From contig MFLP01000006.1 in the NCBI GenBank assembly GCA_001781555.1, positions 1 through 36,951 on the forward strand: 36,951 nucleotides of DNA, in the 5' to 3' direction. The stretch comes from Candidatus Kaiserbacteria bacterium RIFCSPHIGHO2_12_FULL_53_13 (lineage in GTDB: Bacteria > Patescibacteriota > Minisyncoccia > Phycocordibacterales > UBA2100). The notes under the pieces were generated by a model that saw nothing but the letters and a program-made list of their open reading frames with translations, was not told the origin of the DNA and made no database searches. Below, piece by piece: positions 1-7,144 of this stretch. The position numbers and the translations under genes are program-made. Within the stretch, counting starts at the first letter, position 1, and each line of letters begins with the position of its first letter.

Positions 1-1
1 A

Positions 2-880
2 TTCGATAAGCTCCGGATCGCCAAGCTCTTTCAGGAATCAGGCGAGATAGTGGCGATGACCGGCGACGGTGTGAATGACGCACCGAGCATTAAGCAGGCC
101 GACGTCGGCATTGCGATGGGTTCAGGCACGGAAGTTGCCCAAAGCGTTGCCGACCTGGTGCTGCTAGACGATAATTTTGAGACCATTGTTGCAGCCATAG
201 AGGAAGGCCGGCAGATACTCGCCAACATACGCAAGGTGCTCGTGTATCTCCTTTCTAATGTTACGGACGGGTTGATACTTATCGGCGGATCTCTGCTCAC
301 CGGTTTGCCCCTGCCGCTCAATGCGCTTCAGATCCTGTGGGTCAATTTCTTTACGGATAGTTTTCCGGCCATGTCGTTTGCTTTTGAAAAAGAACCGGAT
401 GTTCTGTCGCGCAAGCCGCGCACTGGCAAAACAGAACTCTTCGACCCGCTTATGAAATTCCTCATTCTTATCATTGGCCTGTCCACGAGCGCCCTGCTCT
501 TCGTCATATATTTTGTTTTGATGCGTCTTGGCTTCGACGAAGCCACTGTTCGTACGTTCACCTTTGCAGCTTTCGGCACATACACCCTGCTCGTGGCTCT
601 TTCGGTGAGAAGCTTGGATAAAAGCATCCTGTCTTATCCGCTGTTTTCAAACCGATATCTTACCGGCGGCATTCTTATCGGGTTCGTCCTTATGGCCGCC
701 GCTATATACATTCCCGGACTGCAAACGCTTTTTGGAACGGTATCATTACCGCTCCATTGGATTATCGGAGTCCTGCTGGTCGGCGCTCTCAACATTGTAC
801 TGATCGAGTGGAGCAAGAAGTCTTTTGAGCGGCTCGAGCAAGCTTATGTGAAAACGAAACAGGTGTCACATGCCGTTTAG
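2..880 (+). CDS. P2-type cation-transporting ATPase, C-terminal part (5' end outside window)
   Basis: This is the end of a P-type ATPase that pumps cations across the membrane. The reading frame is open from base 2, so the gene begins upstream of the window. The visible part starts near the end of the P domain with the hinge motif [10 protein letters not shown], followed by the usual DVGIAMGSGTEVA stretch, and then several hydrophobic segments. In the membrane part the motif NFFTD corresponds to the NxxTD calcium ligands of transmembrane helix 6 in SERCA-type pumps, which favours a calcium or related P2-type pump over a heavy-metal pump. The phosphorylation site and nucleotide domain lie outside. 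The true substrate cannot be fixed from this fragment. Confidence 0.9.
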   Translation, partial: FDKLRIAKLFQESGEIVAMTGDGVNDAPSIKQADVGIAMGSGTEVAQSVADLVLLDDNFETIVAAIEEGRQILANIRKVLVYLLSNVTDGLILIGGSLLTGLPLPLNALQILWVNFFTDSFPAMSFAFEKEPDVLSRKPRTGKTELFDPLMKFLILIIGLSTSALLFVIYFVLMRLGFDEATVRTFTFAAFGTYTLLVALSVRSLDKSILSYPLFSNRYLTGGILIGFVLMAAAIYIPGLQTLFGTVSLPLHWIIGVLLVGALNIVLIEWSKKSFERLEQAYVKTKQVSHAV

Positions 881-953
881 CGCGGTTCTGGTTCGGGACG
901 GCTGTAGTCGTCGAGAGCGCGTAAGCGTTTCGAATGGAAACGAAGCTCCCGAT

Positions 954-2129
954 CTATTTCAGCGCCAACAGAGTATTTATATAGTGCGTTGACATGCCCC
1001 CGTAGCTTTTCTCGCCCGCAAGAGCCTTCTCCACGACTCCTAGTTGCTCATCATAATGGGAACGGGAAGTGTTGTGGAAAGTGATGTACGAAGGAAGAAC
1101 GTCTCCCGTCTCTCCGGCCACCACTATCTTGGTCCGGTATCGGGCCGCTTCATCTATCTCATTCTTTGAGATCTCGATTATCCCGTTTTCCCCCTCGGCG
1201 AAGTTGCGGTATGCCATGACTATTATTTTGCTGCCAGGTCTTCGGTCGAGTACGCCGAGCAGATGATCAAGCGTGTAGCCGTACCTGAATCCGTAGAAAT
1301 ACTTCGGCGTTCCGTCTTGAGAGCCGTCATAGAATTCCGGAATGGCCACTGATAATGCCAGATCGCTGTCGCTGAGCTTGGCCATCGATGCCTGCATCAA
1401 AGCGACAAAGCGGTGGAGCGTCGACTTCTTATTTTCCTTATACGATTCGAGCAGATACGGCTCTACGTCGTACTGGAAACCACGCAACTTCTCGGCGTGC
1501 GTCCTGTTGTATCCGACGGCGTATTCAAGGACCGCAAAAGCCTTGTACTCATGCCCGGGTTCCGCCCAATTCCTCCAGCCGCCCTCGGCATCCACGGTCA
1601 TGCCATTTTTTCGCGCCTGCGTTATGAATTTTTCCAGCGCGTCGTCAAACTTCTTTTTCGTCCCGTCTTTCTTCGGACCATCGGGAAGCGTATAGATATC
1701 CAGGTACGAATCTATGGACAGATATATGTTGCGTATCCCGTTATGTTTCGCTCCGGAGATAATAGAGTCTCTATACTCGGGAGTTATCTTGAGCAAAGGG
1801 GTCCACAACCACGTGCCTTTTTCCATCTGTACCGGCCCGTCTTCCCGCGCACTCCTTGGAACGAAGCTCAGTATGTTAGCCAGAGCCAACAATCTAGCGC
1901 CCTCAAGGGTAGCCGTATTCCTGAAACGCGGGTCGGACACGATCGCGTTCTCGGTGATATGCCCGTCCGAATACTGGACGGGATATGTTATTTCGCGCAC
2001 CTTATCTGATACGACGACGGCGCCCTGGTGGGTGCTCGTCAACTTGTACACCGAGACGCCGGCTCCTGCTCCTATGATAAGCGCGGAGAACAGAAGAGTC
2101 TTTCTGAGTGTCAGTCCTCGTTTTCTCAT
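954..2129 (-). CDS. Membrane-anchored GH-like TIM-barrel protein, function unknown
   Basis: The protein has a positively charged N-terminus and one hydrophobic segment (about residues 10-28), so it is probably anchored with the bulk outside the cell. The remaining roughly 360 residues look like a glycoside-hydrolase-type (beta/alpha)8 barrel. Visible markers are NIYLSIDSY early, DAEGGWRNW in the middle, FQYDVEPY with a possible acidic catalytic residue, and VMAYRNFAEG late. I do not recognise a named family and do not assign a substrate. The start is placed at the second ATG because a TACAAT -10 hexamer overlaps the first ATG (2138) and lies 7 nt before this one. It is divergent from the GIY-YIG gene and convergent with the P-type ATPase. 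Confidence 0.7.
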   Translation of the reverse strand: MRKRGLTLRKTLLFSALIIGAGAGVSVYKLTSTHQGAVVVSDKVREITYPVQYSDGHITENAIVSDPRFRNTATLEGARLLALANILSFVPRSAREDGPVQMEKGTWLWTPLLKITPEYRDSIISGAKHNGIRNIYLSIDSYLDIYTLPDGPKKDGTKKKFDDALEKFITQARKNGMTVDAEGGWRNWAEPGHEYKAFAVLEYAVGYNRTHAEKLRGFQYDVEPYLLESYKENKKSTLHRFVALMQASMAKLSDSDLALSVAIPEFYDGSQDGTPKYFYGFRYGYTLDHLLGVLDRRPGSKIIVMAYRNFAEGENGIIEISKNEIDEAARYRTKIVVAGETGDVLPSYITFHNTSRSHYDEQLGVVEKALAGEKSYGGMSTHYINTLLALK

Positions 2130-2136
2130 CAAGTCC

Positions 2137-2142
2137 ATTGTA
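2137..2142 (-). promoter_or_regulatory. Putative -10 (TACAAT) for the GH-like gene
   Basis: TACAAT on the minus strand ends 7 nt before the ATG at 2129 and overlaps the upstream ATG at 2138. The spacing implies a leaderless or nearly leaderless transcript and decides the start codon. Confidence 0.45.
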
Positions 2143-2185
2143 TCTCACTTTTGGAATCGAACCGCCGGAATGAGATGATAAAGGG

Positions 2186-2428
2186 ATGTACTTCGTATAC
2201 ATATTAAAGTGCCGCGATGGAAGCCTGTATACAGGCGTGACCACCGATCTGCATCGACGCCTTGAGCAGCACAAAAAGGGCAAGGGCGGGCACTACACAC
2301 GCGCAAAAGGCGCGCTGAAAATCCAGTATTCGGAAAAGGCAGGAAGCCGCAGTGTAGCACTGAAGCGCGAAACAGAGATTAAGAGCTGGACACGGAAGAA
2401 GAAATTGAATTTGATAAAGTTCGGGTGA
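2186..2428 (+). CDS. GIY-YIG nuclease-like protein (UPF0213/YhbQ-type)
   Basis: This 80-residue protein is a single GIY-YIG endonuclease domain of the small stand-alone (YhbQ/YazA, UPF0213) type. The paired motifs are VYIL (residues 4-7) and LYTG (14-17), followed by TTDLHRRLEQH with the conserved arginine and KRETEIKSW with the likely metal-binding glutamate. The length matches the family. Stand-alone members are thought to act on DNA, perhaps in repair, but their physiological role is poorly known. It is a lone gene, divergent from the GH-like gene. A weak TGA-GATGAT element lies 6 nt before the ATG. Confidence 0.88.
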   Translation: MYFVYILKCRDGSLYTGVTTDLHRRLEQHKKGKGGHYTRAKGALKIQYSEKAGSRSVALKRETEIKSWTRKKKLNLIKFG

Positions 2429-2483
2429 TTTTAAGTTAGGTTCAAACTTGGGGGATTTTTATGAGAAGTTTCAAAGTTGTCTA

Positions 2484-3116
2484 CTAGTTGCTGATCGCCG
2501 GGGCTTTGCCGATGTAGGTATTGCTCGTCAATTGCTCCAGGAGGAAATCGACGAAGTCGGCTCGCGACACCCACGGCCACTCCACTCCGTTCCCGAAATA
2601 GCCGACGGTCACGCGTCCTCTTTTCCGGCCATTGGTGAGGAGAGGAACGCGCACCAGCGTCCAGTCGAGACCGCTCTTTCGGAGTATCGTCCCGACTGTT
2701 CTTATGTCTTCGTGTCCTTTCCGTATGATGAAACCGACCACGACGATGAGCGACCAAAAGATCAGAGAGAAACCGTCGTTGTCGTCCGGAATGGTCGGCG
2801 TGCCTAAGGCAATGATGCGCTTCACGCCGTGCTTTTTCATGGCCTGGACAATGCTTTCATATGCGGGAGAGAATATGAGCTTGTCTTGTCTTCCGACAGG
2901 ACCCATCACGGATACCACCACATCCGCGCCCTTCACGGCCTCTTCTATTTTGTCTTTGTCTTCCAATCCTCCTTGCACAATAAGGAGTTTCGGGTGAACG
3001 ACGGCGATCTTCTGCGGCGACCGCGCATAGGCCGCGACACTGTACCCCCGAGCGAGGGCTTCTTTGATGAGTCGGGTGCCGACCCGGCCCGTCGCTCCGA
3101 AAACGGCTATTCTCAT
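2484..3116 (-). CDS. NAD(P)-binding atypical SDR / NmrA-like protein
   Basis: The protein begins with MRIAVFGATGRVG, a Rossmann-fold strand with the GxxGxxG dinucleotide-binding loop, and continues with the pattern of atypical short-chain dehydrogenases of the NmrA/YwnB type. That pattern includes GADVVVSVMGP, VKRIIALGT and a late LDWTLVRVPLL segment. These proteins bind NAD(P) and act as reductases, epimerases or redox sensors, and the substrate here is unknown. The start at 3116 is preferred over the upstream ATG at 3134. The protein motif starts exactly there, and a GATAAT hexamer lies 6 nt before it. It is convergent with the GIY-YIG gene. Confidence 0.85.
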   Translation of the reverse strand: MRIAVFGATGRVGTRLIKEALARGYSVAAYARSPQKIAVVHPKLLIVQGGLEDKDKIEEAVKGADVVVSVMGPVGRQDKLIFSPAYESIVQAMKKHGVKRIIALGTPTIPDDNDGFSLIFWSLIVVVGFIIRKGHEDIRTVGTILRKSGLDWTLVRVPLLTNGRKRGRVTVGYFGNGVEWPWVSRADFVDFLLEQLTSNTYIGKAPAISN

Positions 3117-3122
3117 CAGGGG

Positions 3123-3128
3123 ATTATC
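3123..3128 (-). promoter_or_regulatory. Putative -10 (GATAAT) for the SDR gene
   Basis: GATAAT on the minus strand ends exactly 6 nt before the ATG at 3116. This is the spacing at which the A of the start codon would be the first transcribed base. Confidence 0.5.
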
Positions 3129-3244
3129 ATGCACGGGCGCGGAAAATCAAATCTCGGCAGGATTAGTACTTTCTTGCTCCGAGGCCCTGGACACATGAAT
3201 ATGCGTGTTAAAATGGCAGGTATTATAAAAGTAATTCTTCGCGT

Positions 3245-3670
3245 ATGTTTTCATTATTGAAATTATCATGGGCGTCGCAGTGCCCCGATTCGGCGCCGCT
3301 TCTCCTCCGGCTCGCCGCAGGAGCGATTTTTCTCGTGCATGGCTGGCAGAAACTTACCATGGGCGTTGCCGGTGTTGCGGGTTTCCTCGGCCAGTTGGGC
3401 TTTCCGGCGCCGGAGTTCTTTGCGGTTATTCTCATAGCTGTCGAGGTGGCGGGCGGCGCGGCGCTTATTCTCGGCGTACTGACGAGATTCGCGGCCGCTC
3501 TCAGTTCTATCGTTGCCTTGGTCGCGCTCCTTACCGTCCACCTCTCAAAGGGCTTTTTCGTCAATGAGGGAGGATATGAATTCATCGCGCTCATCCTCGC
3601 GGCATCTCTGGCGCTCCTTATCACGGGCGCAGGAAAGTATTCGCTCGACAGGACTCTCAAGCTCGACTGA
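3245..3670 (+). CDS. DoxX family membrane protein
   Basis: This is a 141-residue protein with four hydrophobic segments and the DoxX/DoxD pattern: LLLRLAAGAIFLVHGWQKL in the first segment, a conserved glycine-rich FAVILIAVEVAGGAALILG in the second, and TRFAAALSSIVALVAL in the third. Members sit in the cytoplasmic membrane. Some take part in quinone- or thiosulfate-linked redox reactions or in oxidoreductase complexes, but most have no established role. The start is supported only by the family alignment. AT-rich hexamers TATTAT/TATAAA lie 15-18 nt upstream. A second DoxX-like gene lies at 20162. Confidence 0.85.
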   Translation: MFSLLKLSWASQCPDSAPLLLRLAAGAIFLVHGWQKLTMGVAGVAGFLGQLGFPAPEFFAVILIAVEVAGGAALILGVLTRFAAALSSIVALVALLTVHLSKGFFVNEGGYEFIALILAASLALLITGAGKYSLDRTLKLD

Positions 3671-3686
3671 CCGCACAGACTGACCG

Positions 3687-3710
3687 CAGGTTGCTTGCCG
3701 CCTGTTTTTT
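3687..3710 (+). terminator. Possible rho-independent terminator after DoxX
   Basis: A short CAGG/CCTG stem with a ten-base interior is followed at once by a run of T (3704-3710), 17 nt after the DoxX stop. The stem is short, so this is tentative. Confidence 0.4.
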
Positions 3711-3730
3711 GGGTGTTTGAAATGGGGTAG

Positions 3731-3736
3731 TAGAAT
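3731..3736 (+). promoter_or_regulatory. -10 element (TAGAAT) for the HAD-like gene
   Basis: TAGAAT ends 6 nt before the ATG at 3743, which predicts a leaderless transcript. No good -35 is visible. Confidence 0.5.
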
Positions 3737-3742
3737 AGAGGC

Positions 3743-4240
3743 ATGTACACCACGCTTCTCTCAGATTTCTCGCGGGTAATCATCAAACCGAAGGACAAGA
3801 ACTATGCGGGCGCGCTTAATCCTATCCACCGCGACCTGACGGAGAAACTCGGCGAACGTTATGGCATTTTTGATTATTTTGAACTCAACGAAAAGCTACT
3901 CGATTTCTATAGATCGCTGAAAGCAGAGCTATCCGTAAATATTTTCACAACGGATATTCTGCAAAATCACCCTCTGCTAATGCCGAGATTGGAACCGATA
4001 TTTGAGAATATTTTTTCCGCGAACACTCTCGGTCTGAGTAAAAAAGAACCGAGCGCGTACTTATTCATAGCTGAGAAGCTGCGCGTCCGACCGGAGAGCA
4101 TCGTATATATTGACGACCAAATAAAGAATGTTGAGGCCGCGCAGGAAGCCGGATTGTCCGCCCTGCATTACACGGATAACGATGACGAGATAATTAAGGA
4201 AGTGTCTTTATTATTGCATCCAGAGCAACAAGCCGCCTGA
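3743..4240 (+). CDS. HAD-like protein lacking the second catalytic aspartate
   Basis: This 165-residue protein has the haloacid dehalogenase (HAD) layout. Motif I is LLSDFSRVII with Asp8, motif II is the Thr in NIFTTD, motif III a lysine in LGLSKKEP, and motif IV is YIDDQIKNVEAAQEAG near the C-terminus. In HAD phosphatases motif I is DxD. Here position 10 is serine, so the residue that acts as general acid/base is missing, and phosphatase activity may be absent or altered. The cap region (about residues 30-65) is small and helical. The substrate is unknown. It is probably transcribed from its own promoter, with the DUF4342 gene 39 nt downstream. Confidence 0.75.
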   Translation: MYTTLLSDFSRVIIKPKDKNYAGALNPIHRDLTEKLGERYGIFDYFELNEKLLDFYRSLKAELSVNIFTTDILQNHPLLMPRLEPIFENIFSANTLGLSKKEPSAYLFIAEKLRVRPESIVYIDDQIKNVEAAQEAGLSALHYTDNDDEIIKEVSLLLHPEQQAA

Positions 4241-4267
4241 ATCTATGGCCATTTGTCCGTGGAAGTA

Positions 4268-4273
4268 TATAAT
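4268..4273 (+). promoter_or_regulatory. -10 element (TATAAT) for the DUF4342 gene
   Basis: A consensus TATAAT ends 6 nt before the ATG at 4280. It decides for this start over the in-frame ATG at 4253, which would lie upstream of the promoter. Confidence 0.6.
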
Positions 4274-4279
4274 TTGGTC

Positions 4280-4513
4280 ATGTCTACAGAAGAATTCAGA
4301 GTCGACGGAGAGCAATTGCTCGCGAAAGTGAAAGAGCTTATCCACGAGGGCAATATCCGCCGCATCACCATTAAGAATGAAAAAGGTGAGACAGTGATCG
4401 AGATACCGCTTACTCTGGGCGCCATCGGCGCCTTGCTAGTACCCACGCTCGCGGCGGTCGGCGCGATCGCGGCGCTTGTTACGAAGTGTTCTATTATCGT
4501 AGAGAAGAAATAA
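4280..4513 (+). CDS. DUF4342 domain protein
   Basis: This is a 77-residue protein. The N-terminal half (EEFRVDGEQLLAKVKELIHEGNIRRITIKN) and the following beta-strand segment with GETVIEIPL match the DUF4342 family, a small fold of unknown function seen in bacteria. The C-terminal half is a hydrophobic glycine/alanine-rich segment that probably inserts in the membrane, ending in a charged tail. The start at 4280 is chosen from the -10 element just upstream. The next small membrane protein follows after 8 nt and is probably cotranscribed. Confidence 0.75.
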   Translation: MSTEEFRVDGEQLLAKVKELIHEGNIRRITIKNEKGETVIEIPLTLGAIGALLVPTLAAVGAIAALVTKCSIIVEKK

Positions 4514-4521
4514 AACACGCT

Positions 4522-4686
4522 ATGGAGAAAATAAAAATTGAGCATCACACATTGTCGGGAGGTTTGTGGATAGGAGCATGGCTTTTTACCGTCGGTTTCT
4601 TGAAGCTTACATTTTGGCAAGGCGTACTTGCCATCGTCATCTGGCCCTATTATCTAGGCGCGGCATTCAGCTCGTTCCTCAATTAA
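4522..4686 (+). CDS. Small membrane protein, unknown
   Basis: This 54-residue protein has two hydrophobic segments (about 13-30 and 33-48) and a short charged N-terminus (MEKIKIEHH). I do not recognise a family. The start is the ATG at 4522, 8 nt after the DUF4342 stop. An in-frame ATG at 4486 lies inside the upstream gene and is less likely. The next gene begins 25 nt downstream, so the three may form a small operon of envelope proteins. Confidence 0.55.
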   Translation: MEKIKIEHHTLSGGLWIGAWLFTVGFLKLTFWQGVLAIVIWPYYLGAAFSSFLN

Positions 4687-4711
4687 ACGGGTGTTGTTGA
4701 GCGCTTTCCAT

Positions 4712-5875
4712 ATGAAAACATCGGCCATTATTGGAATGCTCGTTTCCATCGCTGTCATCGTTGGAATTTGGTTTTGGATGGACAAAAACGCATCGCCGCA
4801 AAGTGCAGCAGTGGATTATAAGAATGCGACATATGTAATTGATGGACAGCCAGTGACACTCGTAAACGACCGTGCAGAAACTCCAGCGGCGCCGGGCTCG
4901 GCTTCCAAAATAGTGACGCAATATTTCGGCAACGAGGCCGCGGGGGATCTAGACGGTGACAGACAGGATGATATCGCATTCATCCTCACGCAAGACAGGG
5001 GCGGAAGCGGGACGTTCTTTTACGCGGCGGCCGCGCTCAAAACCGCGGACGGATACAGGGGCACAAACGCGATACTCCTCGGCGACAGGGTAGCTCCGCA
5101 GACGACGGAAATCAGGAACGGTCTTCTCATCGCCAATTATGCCGATCGCGCGCAGGGGGAGCCGATGACGGCGCGGCCTTCTGTCGGAGTGTCGAAATAT
5201 CTGACGCTCGCCGACAGCACGCTGAAAGAGATAGCGCCGTTGTCGAAAGGGGAGCAAGTATCGTTCGGTTATCTGACCATCGGGCATGAGGTGCGCTCGT
5301 TCCGCCCGTGCGGGGAGGGGCAGCCCGAATACTGGCTCTCCGGCGATTCGCCCGCATTGGACGAGCTCAAGGGCGCGTATGCGAGAGAGGTCTCGGATGT
5401 CCCCCCTTCCGCCTATACTCCGCTTTTCGCAGTCCTTGCCGGCCGGATCACAGATACCCCCGCAGACGGCTTCGGAGCCGATTACGCGCATGCTCTTCGC
5501 GTATCGGAGCTCATACGGGCCGACAGGGAGGAGAGTTGTAAGAGCGACATGATCATCGTCACATCGCCGCGCGCTGGCGCCGCGATCGCTTCTCCGCTCA
5601 CCGTCGAGGGCTACGCGCGCGGTCCCTGGTATTTCGAGGCAAGTTTCCCCCTCATCCTCACGGATTGGGACGGGAAAATAATCGCCGAAGGGTACGCGAC
5701 GGCGCAGGGCGAATGGATGACGGAATCGTTCGTCCCATTCAATGGGACGCTTGAGTTCAAAAAGCCGGAGGCGGCGAATGGATTTTCGAGAAAAGGAACT
5801 CTAATATTCAAGAAGGATAACCCTTCGGGAATGCCGGAAAAAGACGATTCGATGTCTATTCCCGTGGGCTTTTAA
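4712..5875 (+). CDS. Membrane-anchored protein with C-terminal Gmad2 Ig-like domain
   Basis: The 387-residue protein has an N-terminal hydrophobic anchor (about residues 4-22) and should be exposed outside the membrane. A short segment GDLDGDRQDDIAF resembles the calcium-binding FG-GAP/integrin-type DxDxDxxDD loop. The last 100 residues (IIVTSPRAGAAIASPLTVEG through WMTESFVPFNG) match Gmad2, an immunoglobulin-like domain first named in spore germination proteins and common on surface proteins. The central 200 residues are unassigned. The start at the second ATG is chosen because the anchor begins there; the in-frame ATG at 4691 adds only seven residues. Its role is presumably structural or adhesive at the envelope; no enzyme motif is seen. 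Confidence 0.75.
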   Translation: MKTSAIIGMLVSIAVIVGIWFWMDKNASPQSAAVDYKNATYVIDGQPVTLVNDRAETPAAPGSASKIVTQYFGNEAAGDLDGDRQDDIAFILTQDRGGSGTFFYAAAALKTADGYRGTNAILLGDRVAPQTTEIRNGLLIANYADRAQGEPMTARPSVGVSKYLTLADSTLKEIAPLSKGEQVSFGYLTIGHEVRSFRPCGEGQPEYWLSGDSPALDELKGAYAREVSDVPPSAYTPLFAVLAGRITDTPADGFGADYAHALRVSELIRADREESCKSDMIIVTSPRAGAAIASPLTVEGYARGPWYFEASFPLILTDWDGKIIAEGYATAQGEWMTESFVPFNGTLEFKKPEAANGFSRKGTLIFKKDNPSGMPEKDDSMSIPVGF

Positions 5876-5911
5876 TAAGAGCTCGCCGCTTTAAAAACGT
5901 CGGGATATTTT

Positions 5912-5920
5912 TGCCATGAT
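5912..5920 (+). promoter_or_regulatory. Extended -10 (TGC-CATGAT) for the EamA gene
   Basis: TGC followed by CATGAT ends exactly 6 nt before the ATG at 5927. Leaderless spacing. Confidence 0.45.
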
Positions 5921-5926
5921 CAGAAT

Positions 5927-6814
5927 ATGAAAGACATGTCCGAAACACGGAAAGGGGAATTGCTCATATTCTTGGGGGCGGTTTTGTGGTCTTTTTTCCC
6001 GATCATCACCGTACTCACGTATTCGACCCTGCCGAGCCTGATATCGCTCGCGTGGAGCACGCTCCTTGCGACGCTGTTCTTCGCCGGGGTCATGACGTAT
6101 CGTAGAAAATGGCACGAACTCCGCGATATCCAGCTGTGGAAGTATTCGCTCCTCGTCGCGTTCTTTATCGGCATCCTGTACTACAGCTTCATCTTCGTCG
6201 GTCTTGAAAGCACGACTCCCGGCAACATGGCCATCATCGCGCTCTTCGAAGTGTTCACGTCGTTCCTGCTCTTCAACGTGTTCGGGAAAGAAGCCATTTC
6301 GTTCGAGCACAAAGTCGGTGCGGCACTCATGGTCATGGGTGCCGCTATCGTGCTCATGCGGGATTTTTCCGGCATCAACGTTGGCGATGTGCTCATCCTC
6401 GTCGCCGTCTGCTGTTCTCCGTTCGGGAATCTCTTCCAACAGCGAGCCCGCACAATCGCCTCAAGCGAAGCGATCATGTTCCTCCGAAGCATGTTCTCAA
6501 CTCCCGCGTTGTTCCTGCTTGCCTATGCGCTCGGCGCTCGCGTATCGCTCGCCGATGCCCGCGCGTCGCTCCTGTTCCTTCTCATCAACGGCGTATTGCT
6601 TCTCGGACTGTCAAAGCTTTTCTGGATAGAAGCGATACACCGCATCTCGGTCACGAAAGGCGTCGCACTCTCAAGCGTGAACCCGTTCCTTACCCTGCTT
6701 CTCGCGTGGCTCATCCTTCATCAGGCGCCCGCCATGTGGCAGATCGCCGGGCTTATCCCGCTCGTAGCCGGTGTCCTGTTTCTGACCGGGCAACTTAAAT
6801 TCAGAGCGAATTAA
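5927..6814 (+). CDS. EamA/DMT-family transporter
   Basis: This 295-residue polytopic membrane protein has about ten hydrophobic segments in two repeated halves, the layout of drug/metabolite (EamA, RhaT/YdcZ-like) transporters. The first repeat begins ELLIFLGAVLWSFFPIITVL and the second has the typical ISVTKGVALSSVNPFLTLLLAWLIL followed by WQIAGLIPLVAGVLFL. The substrate is not predictable. The gene ends about 20 nt before the CsoR promoter and is not obviously part of the copper island. Confidence 0.88.
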   Translation: MKDMSETRKGELLIFLGAVLWSFFPIITVLTYSTLPSLISLAWSTLLATLFFAGVMTYRRKWHELRDIQLWKYSLLVAFFIGILYYSFIFVGLESTTPGNMAIIALFEVFTSFLLFNVFGKEAISFEHKVGAALMVMGAAIVLMRDFSGINVGDVLILVAVCCSPFGNLFQQRARTIASSEAIMFLRSMFSTPALFLLAYALGARVSLADARASLLFLLINGVLLLGLSKLFWIEAIHRISVTKGVALSSVNPFLTLLLAWLILHQAPAMWQIAGLIPLVAGVLFLTGQLKFRAN

Positions 6815-6829
6815 TTGTCCACACCCCTG

Positions 6830-6858
6830 TTGCATATACCCCCTAGGGGGTATATACT
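6830..6858 (+). promoter_or_regulatory. csoR-copA promoter (TTGCAT, 17-bp spacer, TATACT)
   Basis: The -35 is TTGCAT at 6830-6835 and the -10 is TATACT at 6853-6858, with an ideal 17-bp spacer. The ATG of csoR follows 9 nt after the -10, so the leader is at most about three bases. Confidence 0.75.
6834..6855 (+). promoter_or_regulatory. CsoR operator, 22-bp perfect palindrome inside the promoter
   Basis: A perfect inverted repeat is centred between 6844 and 6845: five C, TA, five G, flanked by ATATA and TATAT. It matches the G/C-rich core with A/T arms described for CsoR-type operators. It fills the spacer and overlaps both promoter hexamers, so a bound repressor would block RNA polymerase. 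Cu(I) binding to CsoR would release it. Confidence 0.85.
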
Positions 6859-6867
6859 ATTGCTCAT

Positions 6868-7143
6868 ATGAAACATGCACATGACTCTGGAAAGGGGAAG
6901 CTGATACGTCGTCTCAAGATAATAGAAGGGCAGGTTAGGGGTCTTCAAGAAATGGTAGAAAAAGGCGCCTATTGTATTGATGTCATTACGCAGAGTTCTG
7001 CAGTGAAGCAAGGGCTCTCGAATGTGGAAGACGTACTTTTGGAGAACCATCTATCAACGTGTGTCATTAAGCAGATAAAAAACGGCAGTGAGAAAAAGGC
7101 GGTCGCTGAAATGATAAAAGTCTACAAGCTGAAACGAAAATAA
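6868..7143 (+). CDS. csoR: CsoR-family copper-sensing repressor
   Basis: This 91-residue all-helical repressor belongs to the CsoR/RcnR (DUF156) family. The first helix has the [18 protein letters not shown] signature. The Cu(I) ligands of CsoR are present: Cys in AYCIDVITQ, and His plus Cys in LENHLSTC, giving the C-H-C trigonal site (RcnR-type nickel sensors have a different set). It should bind DNA without copper and let go on binding Cu(I). It is the first gene of the copper operon, one base before copA, and it presumably represses itself through the palindrome in its promoter. Confidence 0.93.
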   Translation: MKHAHDSGKGKLIRRLKIIEGQVRGLQEMVEKGAYCIDVITQSSAVKQGLSNVEDVLLENHLSTCVIKQIKNGSEKKAVAEMIKVYKLKRK

Positions 7144-7144
7144 T

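Noticed and set aside
926-942. 6-bp hairpin CGTTTC/GAAACG between the P-type ATPase and the GH-like gene
   Set aside because: It is short and has no T-run on either strand, so it is not called a terminator.
1413-2009. 198-codon plus-strand frame opposite the GH-like gene
   Set aside because: It has no recognisable motif and is fully antisense to a coherent protein.
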